Shown here in pieces: positions 36,174-46,171 of a DNA stretch of 64,000 nucleotides. This DNA is from an uncultured Cohaesibacter sp. (GTDB lineage Bacteria; Pseudomonadota; Alphaproteobacteria; Rhizobiales; Cohaesibacteraceae), in the NCBI RefSeq assembly GCF_963677725.1, contig NZ_OY782507.1, positions 2,356,001 to 2,420,000 on the forward strand, in the 5' to 3' direction. Each line of letters begins with the position of its first letter. Position 1 is the stretch's first letter. The translations under genes and the position numbers were made by a program. The notes below the pieces were generated by a model. That model was not told the DNA's origin. It ran no database searches and saw only the letters and a program-made list of their open reading frames with translations.

Positions 36174-37754
36174 ATGCGTACCATCTTTGTGATGTTTGAT
36201 TCCCTGAACCGCGAGGCGCTGGAAGCCTACGGCGGAACAAGTGTGAAGACTCCAAATTTCAACCGTCTCGCAGCCAAAGGGGTCACCTTTGACAATCATT
36301 ATGGAGGATCCCTGCCTTGCATGCCGGCGCGGCGAGACATTCACACCGGTCGCCTCAATTTCATGCATCGTCCTTGGGGACCGCTAGAGCCCTTTGACAA
36401 TTCGTTTGCGCGGCAGCTTGGCGAGGCTGGGATCTACACTCATCTCGTGACCGATCACATGCATTATGTCGAGAATGGCGGCACCGGTTACTGCACCGCC
36501 TATGAAAGCTTTGACATTATCCGCGGGCAGGAGCATGACGCGATCAAGGGGGTGGTCCGGCCTCCGCTGGATGCGTTGTCGGAGCAGTTTGACGCCCGCC
36601 ATTATCCTCTGGACAAGCTGACATCCAATCACGCCCCGACCATGCAAACCAGTGAAATTCTCGCTTGGCGGCGCATGCGTCATGCCGTCAACACGATGTT
36701 CGTGAAAGAAGAGAAAGACTTTCCAACCCCGCAGGTCTTTGCAAGTGCGTTCGAGTTTCTCGATCTGAACAAGGAGGCAGATGAGTTTTTCCTTCAGATC
36801 GAGTGCTTTGACCCCCACGAACCATTCTGTGCTCCGGAACGCTTCCGCAAGGAGCATGCAACAACGCCCCAAGGCAAGGTGCTCGACTGGCCAGCCTATG
36901 AAAAGATCTCCAATGACGAGGGAGAAATCAATGATGTCAGGGCCAACTATGCCGCCCTTGTTGCTCAATGCGACCATTATCTTGGAAAGCTGCTCGACTG
37001 GATGGATGAAGAAGGGGCCTGGGACAATACTTGCCTGATTGTCACCACCGATCACGGTTTCCTTCTGGGAGAGCACGAATGGTGGGGCAAGAACAAGATG
37101 CCCTACTACGAGGAAATCTCGCATATACCGCTCTTCGTCTGGCATCCCGATCACCAGGAGCGCGGCGGGACGCACTGTCAGGCGGTCACCCAGACACCTG
37201 ATCTGGCTCCGACATTCCTTGAGCTGTTCGGACAGCCCAACTTTGCTGAAGCCTGTGGCCAATCCTTGCTGCCAGCATTGAGTGGCGAACGCGATCAAAA
37301 GAGTCGCAGTGTCATTTTCGGCATGTTTGCAGGGCCGATTGGTGTGACAGACGGCAGCCATGTCTATTACCATTACCCGGTGCGGGCCGATGGAGAGGGC
37401 TTCCATCTTTACACCCTCGCTCCGTCCCATATGGTGCGTTTGTTTAGCCCCGAAGAGCTGCAACAGGCGGAGCTGGTATCCGGCTTCGATTTCACCAAGG
37501 GTGCTCCGGTCTTGAAGCTGCCAATGGCTCCTGACAACGGAGAGGCCGGGCTTGATGCCGTGCGCAATCGGCCACAGGTAACCCAACTGTTCGCGCTTGA
37601 AACCGACCCTAAACAGCTCGACCCCATTGCGGATGATCAATTGGTCGAGCGCTTCTGTCAGGACATCACCGATGAGCTGACGCGTCACGATGCACCCGAA
37701 GAGATTTACACCCTTTACGGGCTTGATAAATACCGGCGTGAACTTGCGCCATAA
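36174..37754 (+). CDS. cysteine-type sulfatase
   Basis: About 526 residues from ATG 36174 (a GTG at 36159 is also open). FDSLNREALEAYGG carries the metal Asp, GSLPCMPARRDIHTGR holds the formylglycine motif C-x-P-A-R with Cys 49, and VTTDHGFLLGEHEWWGKNKM supplies the second metal site (DHG). The Cys-type motif needs maturation, and the radical SAM maturase nearby can do this. It has no obvious signal peptide, so the substrate is probably a small sulfated compound handled in the cytoplasm. It leads the operon with tctCBA and an SMP-30-like lactonase. Confidence 0.9.
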   Translation: MRTIFVMFDSLNREALEAYGGTSVKTPNFNRLAAKGVTFDNHYGGSLPCMPARRDIHTGRLNFMHRPWGPLEPFDNSFARQLGEAGIYTHLVTDHMHYVENGGTGYCTAYESFDIIRGQEHDAIKGVVRPPLDALSEQFDARHYPLDKLTSNHAPTMQTSEILAWRRMRHAVNTMFVKEEKDFPTPQVFASAFEFLDLNKEADEFFLQIECFDPHEPFCAPERFRKEHATTPQGKVLDWPAYEKISNDEGEINDVRANYAALVAQCDHYLGKLLDWMDEEGAWDNTCLIVTTDHGFLLGEHEWWGKNKMPYYEEISHIPLFVWHPDHQERGGTHCQAVTQTPDLAPTFLELFGQPNFAEACGQSLLPALSGERDQKSRSVIFGMFAGPIGVTDGSHVYYHYPVRADGEGFHLYTLAPSHMVRLFSPEELQQAELVSGFDFTKGAPVLKLPMAPDNGEAGLDAVRNRPQVTQLFALETDPKQLDPIADDQLVERFCQDITDELTRHDAPEEIYTLYGLDKYRRELAP

Positions 37755-37853
37755 AACAGCAATGCCGCTCAGAGCGCGAGGAGGCGCAACGACGTGGCAA
37801 AACAGGGAAGCCTTGTCCGCAACGAGAAGGCCCCGGATCCAAGGGAGGACCCA

Positions 37854-38852
37854 ATGAAGTCACTTTCATTCATTCGTACCGCCATGATCGCCGGAGCGAC
37901 CGCGGCTGCCTTGTGCAGCCCCGCGTCAGCCGAGTATCCAGATCGCAACATCCAGAATATTTTCCCATGGGGGCCGGGATCGGCGATGGCGGTCAGCCAG
38001 ATCATTTCCGAAGCCATGGGCACGGAACTGGGGGTGAACATTAATGTTGTTTCCACGCCCGGTGCTGCAGGAGTCAAAGCCTTTGAAACGGCCATGAAGA
38101 AACCGGCAGATGGCTACACCCTGATTGATGGCTGGGTCGCCCCGCTTGTCCTTCAGCCGATGGTTGGCAATGCCGATTGGACGCACAAGGATTTTATTCC
38201 TCTCTGGTCAGCAACCGCCGTGCCGTTTGCGATCGTGACCCGCAAGAATGAAACACGCTGGACCGACTTCCCCAGCTTCATCCAGTATATGAAGGACAAT
38301 CCGGGCAAGCTGCGCTATTCCTCCGGTTCCATTGGCAACATTCCGCATATGGTGCTCGCCAAAATGATGCAGGCCAACGATGTATATGCACGCAACATTC
38401 CCTATCCTCAGGATGGCGATGCTTTCAAGGATTTGCGCGGCGGACTGCTTGACTTTACCTTCAATAACCCCACAACCTACCGCTCCAACTCCGATGCCTT
38501 TCAGGTGCTTGCCGTTCTTACAGAAAATGAGAAAGATCGGGAGATGTTCGACAATGCCCCACTTGTTGGTGAATTTGGCACCAAGCTGGGGCTGTCCGGA
38601 TTGTCTCCGACGGGCTGGCACTGGTATCTGGTGAAAAAAGGCACGCCAGATGATGTCGTTGCAAAATTGCGCGATGCGATGAAAGCCGCTTTGTCGCGGG
38701 AAGAAATTCAGAAAAAACTGAAGGGCACCGGCTTTGTGCCTACCATGTATCCGCCAGAGAAATATGACGAGATCGTGGGTGCTGTAGGTGAACAACTGAA
38801 ATCTGCCAAAGAAGCCATTGCATGGGAACAAAAGAAAATCTCAGGTAAATAG
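37854..38852 (+). CDS. tctC: tripartite tricarboxylate transporter substrate-binding protein
   Basis: Start ATG 37854 follows AGGGAGG (37842-37848), giving 332 residues. The signal peptide is MKSLSFIRTAMIAGATAAAL ending SPASA. The mature protein has the TctC/BugT pattern: YPDRNIQNIFPWGPGSAM, VVSTPGAAGVKAFETAMKKP and DGYTL, then KLRYSSGSIGNIPHM. It captures an organic anion in the periplasm for TctAB. Sitting after a sulfatase, it probably imports a carboxylate or a sulfated acid. Frames upstream to 37794 are not needed. Confidence 0.9.
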   Translation: MKSLSFIRTAMIAGATAAALCSPASAEYPDRNIQNIFPWGPGSAMAVSQIISEAMGTELGVNINVVSTPGAAGVKAFETAMKKPADGYTLIDGWVAPLVLQPMVGNADWTHKDFIPLWSATAVPFAIVTRKNETRWTDFPSFIQYMKDNPGKLRYSSGSIGNIPHMVLAKMMQANDVYARNIPYPQDGDAFKDLRGGLLDFTFNNPTTYRSNSDAFQVLAVLTENEKDREMFDNAPLVGEFGTKLGLSGLSPTGWHWYLVKKGTPDDVVAKLRDAMKAALSREEIQKKLKGTGFVPTMYPPEKYDEIVGAVGEQLKSAKEAIAWEQKKISGK

Positions 38853-38889
38853 CAACCAAAGCCGAGGGGGGCCGAGGGAGAATGTATCA

Positions 38890-39444
38890 ATGACGAACAA
38901 ACGCCTGAAAAACTGGGGCCACTGGATCGTCCTTGTGACCATGTTCGGTGTTGTTGGAATGGTGTTCCAGCAGATCGCAACCTCCCTCACAGAACAGGGT
39001 GTCGCCTCTGGTGACGCTCTGTTCAATGCGGCACTCTTTCCGCGCTATGTCGCGCTTGTGATGGCCGGCCTTGGCGTGATCATTGCCCTGCAAATGCTGA
39101 TTGCCGGTGTGCCTGAGGATGAGGAAGAGGAAGAGGAAGAGACGCAAGGTGAAATGCTGGCAGTTCCCGAACCCAAGAGGCGTCTGAGAATTCAGGAAAT
39201 CATCATTTTTGCGCTGGTTCTGCTGTATCTTCTGGCGTTAGAGCCTTTGGGCTTTCATCTCACCTCGGTTCTTGTCATCGGGGCCATGTTTTATGTGCTG
39301 GATGCAAGGCCCTGGTGTTGGGCGTTTCTGGCCAGTACGGCACTGACTCTGATCAGTTCCTTCATTTTCGAAGGGCTGCTTAAGATCGTCCTACCGCTTG
39401 GATATTTCAGCTTTTCCATCCCCTACCACCTGCTGGGTCTGTAA
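38890..39444 (+). CDS. tctB: tripartite tricarboxylate transporter small permease
   Basis: A 184-residue protein starting ATG 38890 after GAGGGAG. Four hydrophobic segments match TctB: HWIVLVTMFGVVGMVF, YVALVMAGLGVIIAL, IIIFALVLLYLLALEPLGF and a final long pair. Between helices 2 and 3 is an acidic run of about ten Asp/Glu residues (near 75-85), longer than usual. The gene sits between tctC and tctA, with tctA starting three bases after its stop. Confidence 0.85.
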   Translation: MTNKRLKNWGHWIVLVTMFGVVGMVFQQIATSLTEQGVASGDALFNAALFPRYVALVMAGLGVIIALQMLIAGVPEDEEEEEEETQGEMLAVPEPKRRLRIQEIIIFALVLLYLLALEPLGFHLTSVLVIGAMFYVLDARPWCWAFLASTALTLISSFIFEGLLKIVLPLGYFSFSIPYHLLGL

Positions 39445-39447
39445 GAT

Positions 39448-40980
39448 ATGTTTGATCTTCTACTGTCCGGTGTTGATCTGGTCGCCACTCCATCGGTCAT
39501 TCTGCTGGTTGCGCTCGGCTGTGCTGGTGGTCTTCTCGTTGGCGCGCTACCCGGTCTTGGCCCTCTCATGGGCATCATCCTGTTGTTGCCCGCTGCCTTC
39601 TATCTGCCGCCCGTTGCCGGCATGGGCATGTTGATCGCTATTTATGTCGGGGGCTCCTGTGGCGGCGCAATCTCGGCGATCCTGCTGCGCATTCCCGGCA
39701 CGCCTCTTGCGGCTGCCACGCTTTTGGATGGTTACCCTCTTGCCAAAAAGGGCCGTGCGGGGGACGCCATCGGTGTTGCCATATCCGCCTCGGCCATAGG
39801 AGGCATGTTTGGCGGGGTGATCCTGGTCTTGTTTGCGCCGATGCTGGCCAGCATCGCGGTGAATTTTGGCCCACCGGAATATTTTGCCCTCGCCATCACG
39901 GGGTTGATGTCGATTGCAGTTGTGTCATCGGAATCGACCACAAAAGGACTGCTGACCGGCTGTCTGGGCATTCTCATTGCAACAATCGGCACCGATCCCA
40001 TGTCAAACGCCCAACGCTTTACCTTCGGGGATTCAAACCTGTCGGGCGGTATTCATATCGTGGCCATAGTTGTTGGCCTGTTTGCAATCTCCGAGGCCGC
40101 TTTTCAGATTGAAGAAGGTCGCCTGTCCGCGACACCAAAGGTGATCAATGCCAAGGTCTCGTTTCGCTCGCTGTTCCTAACCCTGGGCCACCGCTGGAAC
40201 CTGCTCCGCTCTTCAATCATCGGGACTTTTTTCGGTGCATTGCCCGGAGCCAGCGGCATCATAGCGTCCTTTACGTCCTATGCCATTGCCAAAGCGCGCT
40301 CAAAGCCTGAAGAGGGATATGGTCAAGGTGCTGTCGGGGGCGTGGTCGCAACCGAATCCTCCAACAACGCCTGTTGCGGTGGTGCTCTCATCCCAACATT
40401 GGCACTGGCCATCCCCGGTGATTCCGCCTGTGCTGTGCTGATGGGGGCCTTGATGCTGCTTGGACTGCAGCCCGGCCCGCAGCTCTTTTCGCTCAGCGGC
40501 GATGTGGTCGGTGGGGTATTTCTGGCTTACCTCCTCGCCAACGTCTTCCTGTTTGTGCTGGGCATTCTGATGACGCCGGTCTTTGTTTCCGTGCTCAAAC
40601 TGCGCAAGCAATATCTTGTCCCCTCGGTGCTGCTGATGTCGATGATCGGGGTCTATGCAATCCAGTCTTCGGTTTATGACCTCTGGATGGCCTTCCTGTT
40701 CGGCATCGTTGGTTATGTGCTGCGCAAGTTCCAGTATCCCCTCTCACCCATCGTGATCGGCGTCATTCTCGGCCCCATCGCCGAGGGCAATCTGCGGCGT
40801 TCGCTTCTTCTCTCGCAAGATGGCCTGTCCATTTTTGCCGAGCGTCCGATTGCCATGACCATTCTGTTCATTGATCTCATCGTGATCCTTTGGGCGATCC
40901 TGCCGCAGGCAACAAAACGCAGACTTCTTCCCGGAAGGCGGCTGTCGCCCTCGGAGACACAAAATGCTTCAGCAGACTGA
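39448..40980 (+). CDS. tctA: tripartite tricarboxylate transporter large permease
   Basis: The 510-residue protein has the full length and about twelve helices of TctA. GCAGGLLVGALPGLGPLMGI is the first conserved block, YVGGSCGGAISAILLRIPGT the second, and FFGALPGASGIIASFTSYAI and ATESSNNACCGGALIPTLAL the symmetrical repeats. It is the transport channel, driven by ion gradients. It overlaps the downstream lactonase gene by 17 bases, so all are cotranscribed with the sulfatase. Confidence 0.94.
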   Translation: MFDLLLSGVDLVATPSVILLVALGCAGGLLVGALPGLGPLMGIILLLPAAFYLPPVAGMGMLIAIYVGGSCGGAISAILLRIPGTPLAAATLLDGYPLAKKGRAGDAIGVAISASAIGGMFGGVILVLFAPMLASIAVNFGPPEYFALAITGLMSIAVVSSESTTKGLLTGCLGILIATIGTDPMSNAQRFTFGDSNLSGGIHIVAIVVGLFAISEAAFQIEEGRLSATPKVINAKVSFRSLFLTLGHRWNLLRSSIIGTFFGALPGASGIIASFTSYAIAKARSKPEEGYGQGAVGGVVATESSNNACCGGALIPTLALAIPGDSACAVLMGALMLLGLQPGPQLFSLSGDVVGGVFLAYLLANVFLFVLGILMTPVFVSVLKLRKQYLVPSVLLMSMIGVYAIQSSVYDLWMAFLFGIVGYVLRKFQYPLSPIVIGVILGPIAEGNLRRSLLLSQDGLSIFAERPIAMTILFIDLIVILWAILPQATKRRLLPGRRLSPSETQNASAD

Positions 40981-41851
40981 AACTCCTTTCGAGCTGCTTT
41001 CCCAGCCCATGGCCATCACGGGCAAGTCACCCCTTTGGGATGAAACGCGCGGCTGTGTCTGGTGGATCGACATTCAGGCGCAGCGTTTGATTGCGACGAC
41101 GCAAGACGGGACCAGCCGTGCAGTTCCTACACCCTCGCAGCCCGGTTTTGTCACATTCGCCGATAGTGGGCGGCTGGTTCTGGGGCTCGAAGACGGTCTA
41201 TGGACCTATGCTCCCGAAACCTGTGACTGGGACCAGCAATCTGATACCGAGAGTGATCGGACCACCGTGCGTCTGAATGATGGCCGGCCGGATCGGCTCG
41301 GACGCCTATGGTTTGGCTCCATGGACATGACCCTTTCCGGCAAAGCCATTGGACGGCTCTATCGGCGCGATTTTGACGGCAATATTCACGTGGTCCGCGA
41401 GGGAATAGTGATCCCCAATGCGATTGTCCCATGTGGCAACGGGCGAGATCTTATATTCACCGACTCCCCGAGCGGAGTTTTGGAAATGCTGGAAATTGAT
41501 CCCGCCACTGGAGAGGAAATAACCTCCAGAACGATATACCGCACCGAGACGGGCGATACGCTGGACAGCGCCTGTATGGATGCGGACGGAAATTTCTGGG
41601 TTGCGGTGGTTGGCTCAGGTGCGGTGTTGCATCTCTCCCCATCTGGTCGCCTTTTAGCACGTCACCAAACACCGGTCACACGCCCCACTGCGGTGACCAT
41701 CGGCGGCACGGACGGATCGAGCCTGTTCGTGACTTGTCAGCGCCGTTTTCTTGGACCAAAGGCACTTGCCGAGCAACCCGCCGCCGGTGGCCTGTTAGTC
41801 AAACAACTGCCCGTGCGTGCCGGGCCGGTCTGTCGGGTATCCGGATTTTGA
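40964..41851 (+). CDS. SMP-30/gluconolactonase/LRE family lactonase
   Basis: A 295-residue six-bladed beta-propeller. SPLWDETRGCVWWIDI carries the metal Glu, VRLNDGRPDRLGRLWFGSMD the substrate block, and VIPNAIVPCGNGRDLIFTDS the Asn and Asp metal ligands. Family members open sugar lactones such as gluconolactone or xylonolactone. Here it overlaps tctA and is last in the sulfatase operon, so it probably hydrolyses a lactone formed from the imported or desulfated sugar acid. A broken relative lies at 27179-27438. Confidence 0.85.
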   Translation: MLQQTETPFELLSQPMAITGKSPLWDETRGCVWWIDIQAQRLIATTQDGTSRAVPTPSQPGFVTFADSGRLVLGLEDGLWTYAPETCDWDQQSDTESDRTTVRLNDGRPDRLGRLWFGSMDMTLSGKAIGRLYRRDFDGNIHVVREGIVIPNAIVPCGNGRDLIFTDSPSGVLEMLEIDPATGEEITSRTIYRTETGDTLDSACMDADGNFWVAVVGSGAVLHLSPSGRLLARHQTPVTRPTAVTIGGTDGSSLFVTCQRRFLGPKALAEQPAAGGLLVKQLPVRAGPVCRVSGF

Positions 41852-42001
41852 ATTTAAAGTGAGGTGCCTTCGCTCTGATGGTGCAGTTTTTTGAACACGC
41901 AGCGACCTTTGCTTCACAAGAGAGGTTGTGCCGCTGCCCTGTTCATGCAACTCAAGACGTGAAGACATCCACTTTACTCGAGCCGAAACGCGCCAGACTT
42001 T

Positions 42002-43057
42002 ATGATTTTTGTCCCGCTGTCCTTTGTTGTCACCCTGCCTCTGCTCATCCTGTTTGTCTTGATGATATGGACCAATGATGAGCAGCCACGAAACTGGCCT
42101 TTTCTGCTGTTGATCCTGCTGTCAGCAATGCAATCGATTCTGATGGGCTTGCGGTTCGGCTATCATTTGCAATGGGCTGGCTTGGTCACGCCGCTCTTCG
42201 CAACCATCATGCCTGTATTCGTTTACCGCGGAGCCCTGCATTTTACTGGCTCGGCGCAAAAGCAGAGCTTCGCCTCGCTCATGCTGCATGCCCTGCCGCC
42301 AGCCATCATGCTGGTTTTGCTGCTGGTTCCGTTGCCACAGTTCATCGACGGGACGATCATTCTGATCTTTCTTATCTATGCACTTCTCATCCTGCACAGA
42401 GTGTGGCGCGGCCCTGATGCACTTCGCCTTGCCTCTTTGGAAAGCGCAGGTTCGGCGCATCGGGCGCTCCTCTATGCCGCGTTCGTCCTGATCTTCTCGG
42501 CCAGTCTTGATACTTTCATCAGCATCAATGCCATCTTTTATGACGCGCGCTGGATGGCACTGGCCGCCTCAATGGGCAGCATCGGCACGCTTTTGTTCCT
42601 CGCCATCGCGGTCGCAGCAGCGAGCAACAGTCGCTCAACACCGGACGCCCTGCGTGGCTCGGACGAAGCGCAGCAGGTGGATGGGAATGCGGATTTCCAG
42701 GATGAGGAAGATGCCAAGACCATGACCGCCATCGAACTGCTGATGACCGAAAAACACATTTATCGTGATCTGGACCTCAACCTTGATCGTCTTGCGCGAA
42801 AGGCTCTCATCCCCTCCCGACAGATATCAGCCGCAATCAATCGGAAGACGGGTAAAAATGTCTCGCAATATGTCAACGATTTCCGCATTGCAGAAGCTTG
42901 CGAGCGTCTTCTGACTGATGCTGAGCCTGTGACAACCATCATGTTCGACGTTGGATTTCAGACCAAATCCAACTTCAACCGAGAATTTCGCCGCGTGACA
43001 GGCATGACGCCCCTGCAATGGCGAAAGGCCCGGACTGAAGGACAACAGACGGGCTAA
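42002..43057 (+). CDS. AraC-family regulator with N-terminal membrane domain
   Basis: The 351-residue protein has about seven hydrophobic segments in residues 1-210 (VPLSFVVTLPLLILFVLMIW, FLLLILLSAMQSILMGL and so on) and then an AraC DNA-binding domain at about 240-345: DLNLDRLARKALIPSRQISA, VSQYVNDFRIAEA, TIMFDVGFQTKSNFNREFRR. Membrane-anchored AraC proteins are uncommon but known. It precedes an HlyD/ABC exporter operon by about 140 bases and may control it in response to a membrane or envelope signal. Confidence 0.85.
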   Translation: MIFVPLSFVVTLPLLILFVLMIWTNDEQPRNWPFLLLILLSAMQSILMGLRFGYHLQWAGLVTPLFATIMPVFVYRGALHFTGSAQKQSFASLMLHALPPAIMLVLLLVPLPQFIDGTIILIFLIYALLILHRVWRGPDALRLASLESAGSAHRALLYAAFVLIFSASLDTFISINAIFYDARWMALAASMGSIGTLLFLAIAVAAASNSRSTPDALRGSDEAQQVDGNADFQDEEDAKTMTAIELLMTEKHIYRDLDLNLDRLARKALIPSRQISAAINRKTGKNVSQYVNDFRIAEACERLLTDAEPVTTIMFDVGFQTKSNFNREFRRVTGMTPLQWRKARTEGQQTG

Positions 43058-43195
43058 AGCGCCCCATCAATGAGGCTTGAAAAGGACTAAATCGCGATTC
43101 AGTTCGTATCATTTCATGATTGAGGTCGCGTTTTTGCGGTGCGGAGCCGATTTTGGCTGTGTCAAGCACACACACCAACCCCGGACCTCGATAAA

Positions 43196-44326
43196 ATGAA
43201 CATGATCACCGAACAGGAGCGCAAAATTGCCCAGACGCTGCGCGCGCTCTCAGACAATGCTCCCGTCGATCATCCGACGAACAGGACGCTGTCCTCGGCG
43301 CGGCACTCCTTTTTCAGCAAAAGGGTGCTTTTGCTCACCGCAGGCGCATTCCTCATCATCGCATCGGTCGCTTTGTTCAAGCCCGATCTGCCCGCGGCCT
43401 TTTACGAAATGCTGGCCGCGCCAGACAAAACGCCACTCGCCCAAACCACTCCTTTATCAAGGCCGGAGGGCAAGGCTAACACCCTCCAGCCCTCGCCCCC
43501 GGCGGCAGTCCCTGCACAGGTTACTGGCTCGGGCTATGTGATTGCGCCCGACAAAGTGACGCTGTTCGCCCAATATGCGGGCCGCATTACGGCAGTCTTG
43601 GTCAAGCCGGGCGATACGGTCACCCATGGTCAGGCGCTCATCACGCTTAACGATCTCGAGCTTCGCCTTGCTGTGCAACAAGCCAAAGCCTCAAGAAAGG
43701 CTGCCATACTCGCCCTTGAAGCCGCACGCATCGCGTCTTCTGACAAGAAGGCCACCTTCAAACGCGCCATTGGGCTGAACGAACGCGGGTTCGTCTCGGA
43801 CACAGATCTTCAAAAGGCAAGAGTTGCGGCCCTCGAAGCAGCGAACCGGATGGAGCAGGCCCGTATTGCCGCAGACAAGAGCGCGCTTGACCTGCAAGAC
43901 GCCGAGGCGAAGCTCGCCAACCTCACCATTCGCGCGCCGATTTCAGGCACCGTGCTGCAAGTCACCGCGAAAAAGGGCGACAGAGTGCCGGATTTTGCCG
44001 ACGCCCTGCACTCCGGCGGGCTTGTTACGATTGCCCGGTTTGACCAGTTGGTGATCGATGCCGATGTGGCAGAAAAGGCGGTTGGCAGCCTTGCCTCCGG
44101 TCAGTTGGGCGAGGCCACTCTTGACGCCTTTGCCGACCAGCCTTTTGCCGTCGCCATCCAGCGCATCGCCCCGGAGGTCAACAGCGCCAAGGGAACCGTC
44201 AGCCTTCGGCTGGTGCCGAAAGTTCCGCCAGCCGGCATCCGCCCCGGCATGGCGGCCCGCATTCGCATCACCCTGACCAAGCCTGACCCTTCCTCCAATC
44301 AGCAACAAGGAACCCAACAGCCATGA
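43196..44326 (+). CDS. HlyD-family periplasmic adaptor
   Basis: ATG 43196 gives 376 residues. A cytoplasmic tail of about 38 residues precedes a single helix (LLLTAGAFLIIASVALF) and a Pro-rich linker. VTGSGYVIAPDKVTLFAQYA and VLVKPGDTVTHGQALITLND are the lipoyl-like half; the alpha-hairpin (about 170-240) and the second half with IRAPISGTVLQV follow. It should link an inner-membrane ABC exporter to an outer-membrane channel. It overlaps the ATPase gene by four bases (ATGA). No outer-membrane TolC gene is next to it. Confidence 0.88.
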   Translation: MNMITEQERKIAQTLRALSDNAPVDHPTNRTLSSARHSFFSKRVLLLTAGAFLIIASVALFKPDLPAAFYEMLAAPDKTPLAQTTPLSRPEGKANTLQPSPPAAVPAQVTGSGYVIAPDKVTLFAQYAGRITAVLVKPGDTVTHGQALITLNDLELRLAVQQAKASRKAAILALEAARIASSDKKATFKRAIGLNERGFVSDTDLQKARVAALEAANRMEQARIAADKSALDLQDAEAKLANLTIRAPISGTVLQVTAKKGDRVPDFADALHSGGLVTIARFDQLVIDADVAEKAVGSLASGQLGEATLDAFADQPFAVAIQRIAPEVNSAKGTVSLRLVPKVPPAGIRPGMAARIRITLTKPDPSSNQQQGTQQP

Positions 44327-45033
44327 CTGGACACAGCAATTCAGACCCGTTTATCGCCCTCCGCAAGGTCACCAAAGGTTACCGGACAGGCAAGGAAACC
44401 CTAACCATTTTTGACAAGATGGATCTGACCATCGAACGCGGCGAATTTGTCGCCGTGATGGGACCATCAGGCTCGGGCAAATCGACCCTTCTTAATCTGC
44501 TTGCCGGTATCGACCGGCCCGATGAAGGCCAGATCCACGTCAATGGACGACGGCTCGACCATATGGGGGAAGCGGCTCGCTCCGGCTGGCGGGCGCATCA
44601 ACTCGGCATCGTCTTTCAGTTCTATAATCTTCTGCCGATGCTCAACGCGGCGGAAAATGTTGAACTGCCGCTGCTTTTGAAACCATTGTCTGCGCAAGCA
44701 AGACGGGAACGGGTGGAAAAGGTGCTCGACCTTGTCGGCCTTGGCGGTCGGGGCAGGCAAAATCCTGCCTCCATGTCCGGAGGCCAACAGCAGCGTGTCG
44801 GCATCGCCCGCGCCATCGTTAGTGATCCGGCGCTGCTGTTGTGCGATGAGCCGACCGGAGATCTTGATCGCAAGTCTGCCGACGACGTGTTGGCGATGAT
44901 GGGGTTCCTGAACCGAGAGATGGGCAAGACCATCGTCATGGTCACCCATGATGGCGAGGCCGCGGCCAAGGCTGGCCGCACGCTGCATCTCGACAAGGGC
45001 GTCTTTATCGAACAGATGGAGATGGCCTCATGA
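44323..45033 (+). CDS. ABC transporter ATP-binding protein, MacB/LolD type
   Basis: A 236-residue ATPase with Walker [16 protein letters not shown]-loop [20 protein letters not shown], signature [15 protein letters not shown], Walker [13 protein letters not shown] and the switch VMVTHDGE. It belongs to the group that works with FtsX-type permeases. Four-base overlaps tie it to the adaptor before and the permease after, so it powers the same export machine. Confidence 0.93.
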   Translation: MTGHSNSDPFIALRKVTKGYRTGKETLTIFDKMDLTIERGEFVAVMGPSGSGKSTLLNLLAGIDRPDEGQIHVNGRRLDHMGEAARSGWRAHQLGIVFQFYNLLPMLNAAENVELPLLLKPLSAQARRERVEKVLDLVGLGGRGRQNPASMSGGQQQRVGIARAIVSDPALLLCDEPTGDLDRKSADDVLAMMGFLNREMGKTIVMVTHDGEAAAKAGRTLHLDKGVFIEQMEMAS

Positions 45034-46166
45034 GTTTTTTCAAGCTTGCACGCAAAAGTGCCCTGCGCAACCCCCTGCGCAGCCTGTTGCTGATCCTGTC
45101 AGTGGGGATAGCCTTTCTGATCCATGGCGTCACAGCCAGTTTCATCAACGGCACCCAGGGCACCGAGGCAGCCAGTGATACGCTTCTGGGGGTGATGAGT
45201 GCCACAGGCGGCGCATTGCCCATGGCCTATTTGCCCCGCATTGAAGCATTGGATGGTGTCGCTGCGGTCAGCCCCGTCATGCGGCTGCGCGGCAGCATCG
45301 GTGACGCCCGCAATGTCATTGCCGTCACCGCAGGAGACCCGGCGCGGCTAATGGAAGTGAGTGGCAAGGAACTGGGCCTCACGCCCGCCTTAAGCGGGGC
45401 GCTTCAAACCGGACGCGACAAAGTGCTTGTCGGGCGGGCGCTGGCAACAGCGCAAGGCTGGACAGTTGGTGACCGGCTGACCTTGAAGGCCTTTCACGTC
45501 AAGCATCGCGGCGAAGATCCCGATTGGCATTTTGAGATTGCCGGCATTTTTGATGGTGCCAGCCCCAGCACCGACACCTATTTCATGATTGCCCAATATG
45601 ACTATATCAATCTGGGCAGAGAGCGTAGCGCAGACACGGCATCAACCTTTGCTCTCAAACCGGACGCTGGTGTACCACCACAAAAGCTTGCAGCCGACAT
45701 CGATGCGCTTTTCGCCAATTCCGCCGCACCGACCCGCACCATGTCGGAAAAGCAGTTTCTGAGCGCCTTTCTCAGCCAATATGCCGATGTCAAACAGGTG
45801 GTGACGCTGGTGGTTGGCGCCTCCTTCATCACGCTGTTGATGATTGTCACCAACACCATGATTTTCGCCTTGCGCGAACGGCGCTTCGAGATTGGCGTGC
45901 TGAAAGTGCTCGGCCTTCGCTCTTGGCATATTCTGCTCATGGTGCTTGCCGAGGCTCTATTGGTCTTTGCCATCGGCGGCCTCATCGGCCTTGGCCTTGC
46001 GAAGGTGGCGAGCCTTATCGCTCCCGCTGAGTTGGGGCTCGTGCTTGGGCTGTCCACCGCTCTTCAGTCCGTAGCCTTCATAGTCCTGCTCGGATTGATC
46101 GCCGGCCTATTGCCAGCCTTGTCAGCCATGCGCACGCCGATTTTGTCCGCTTTTAAAATGAGGTAA
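45030..46166 (+). CDS. ABC transporter permease, FtsX/MacB type
   Basis: A 378-residue permease: one N-terminal helix (SLLLILSVGIAFLIHGVTAS), a periplasmic domain of about 200 residues, then three helices at the C-terminus with LRERRFEIGVLKVLGLRSWH, the usual FtsX coupling block. It starts inside the ATPase stop (ATGA) and is followed after five bases by a second permease. The pair form a heterodimer in DevC-like exporters. Confidence 0.88.
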   Translation: MSFFKLARKSALRNPLRSLLLILSVGIAFLIHGVTASFINGTQGTEAASDTLLGVMSATGGALPMAYLPRIEALDGVAAVSPVMRLRGSIGDARNVIAVTAGDPARLMEVSGKELGLTPALSGALQTGRDKVLVGRALATAQGWTVGDRLTLKAFHVKHRGEDPDWHFEIAGIFDGASPSTDTYFMIAQYDYINLGRERSADTASTFALKPDAGVPPQKLAADIDALFANSAAPTRTMSEKQFLSAFLSQYADVKQVVTLVVGASFITLLMIVTNTMIFALRERRFEIGVLKVLGLRSWHILLMVLAEALLVFAIGGLIGLGLAKVASLIAPAELGLVLGLSTALQSVAFIVLLGLIAGLLPALSAMRTPILSAFKMR

Positions 46167-46171
46167 CCTCC

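Noticed and set aside
36384-37688. Long open frame of 434 codons on the minus strand opposite the sulfatase
   Set aside because: It has no homology-like motifs and lies fully within a gene with clear catalytic residues; it is a shadow of that gene's codon bias.
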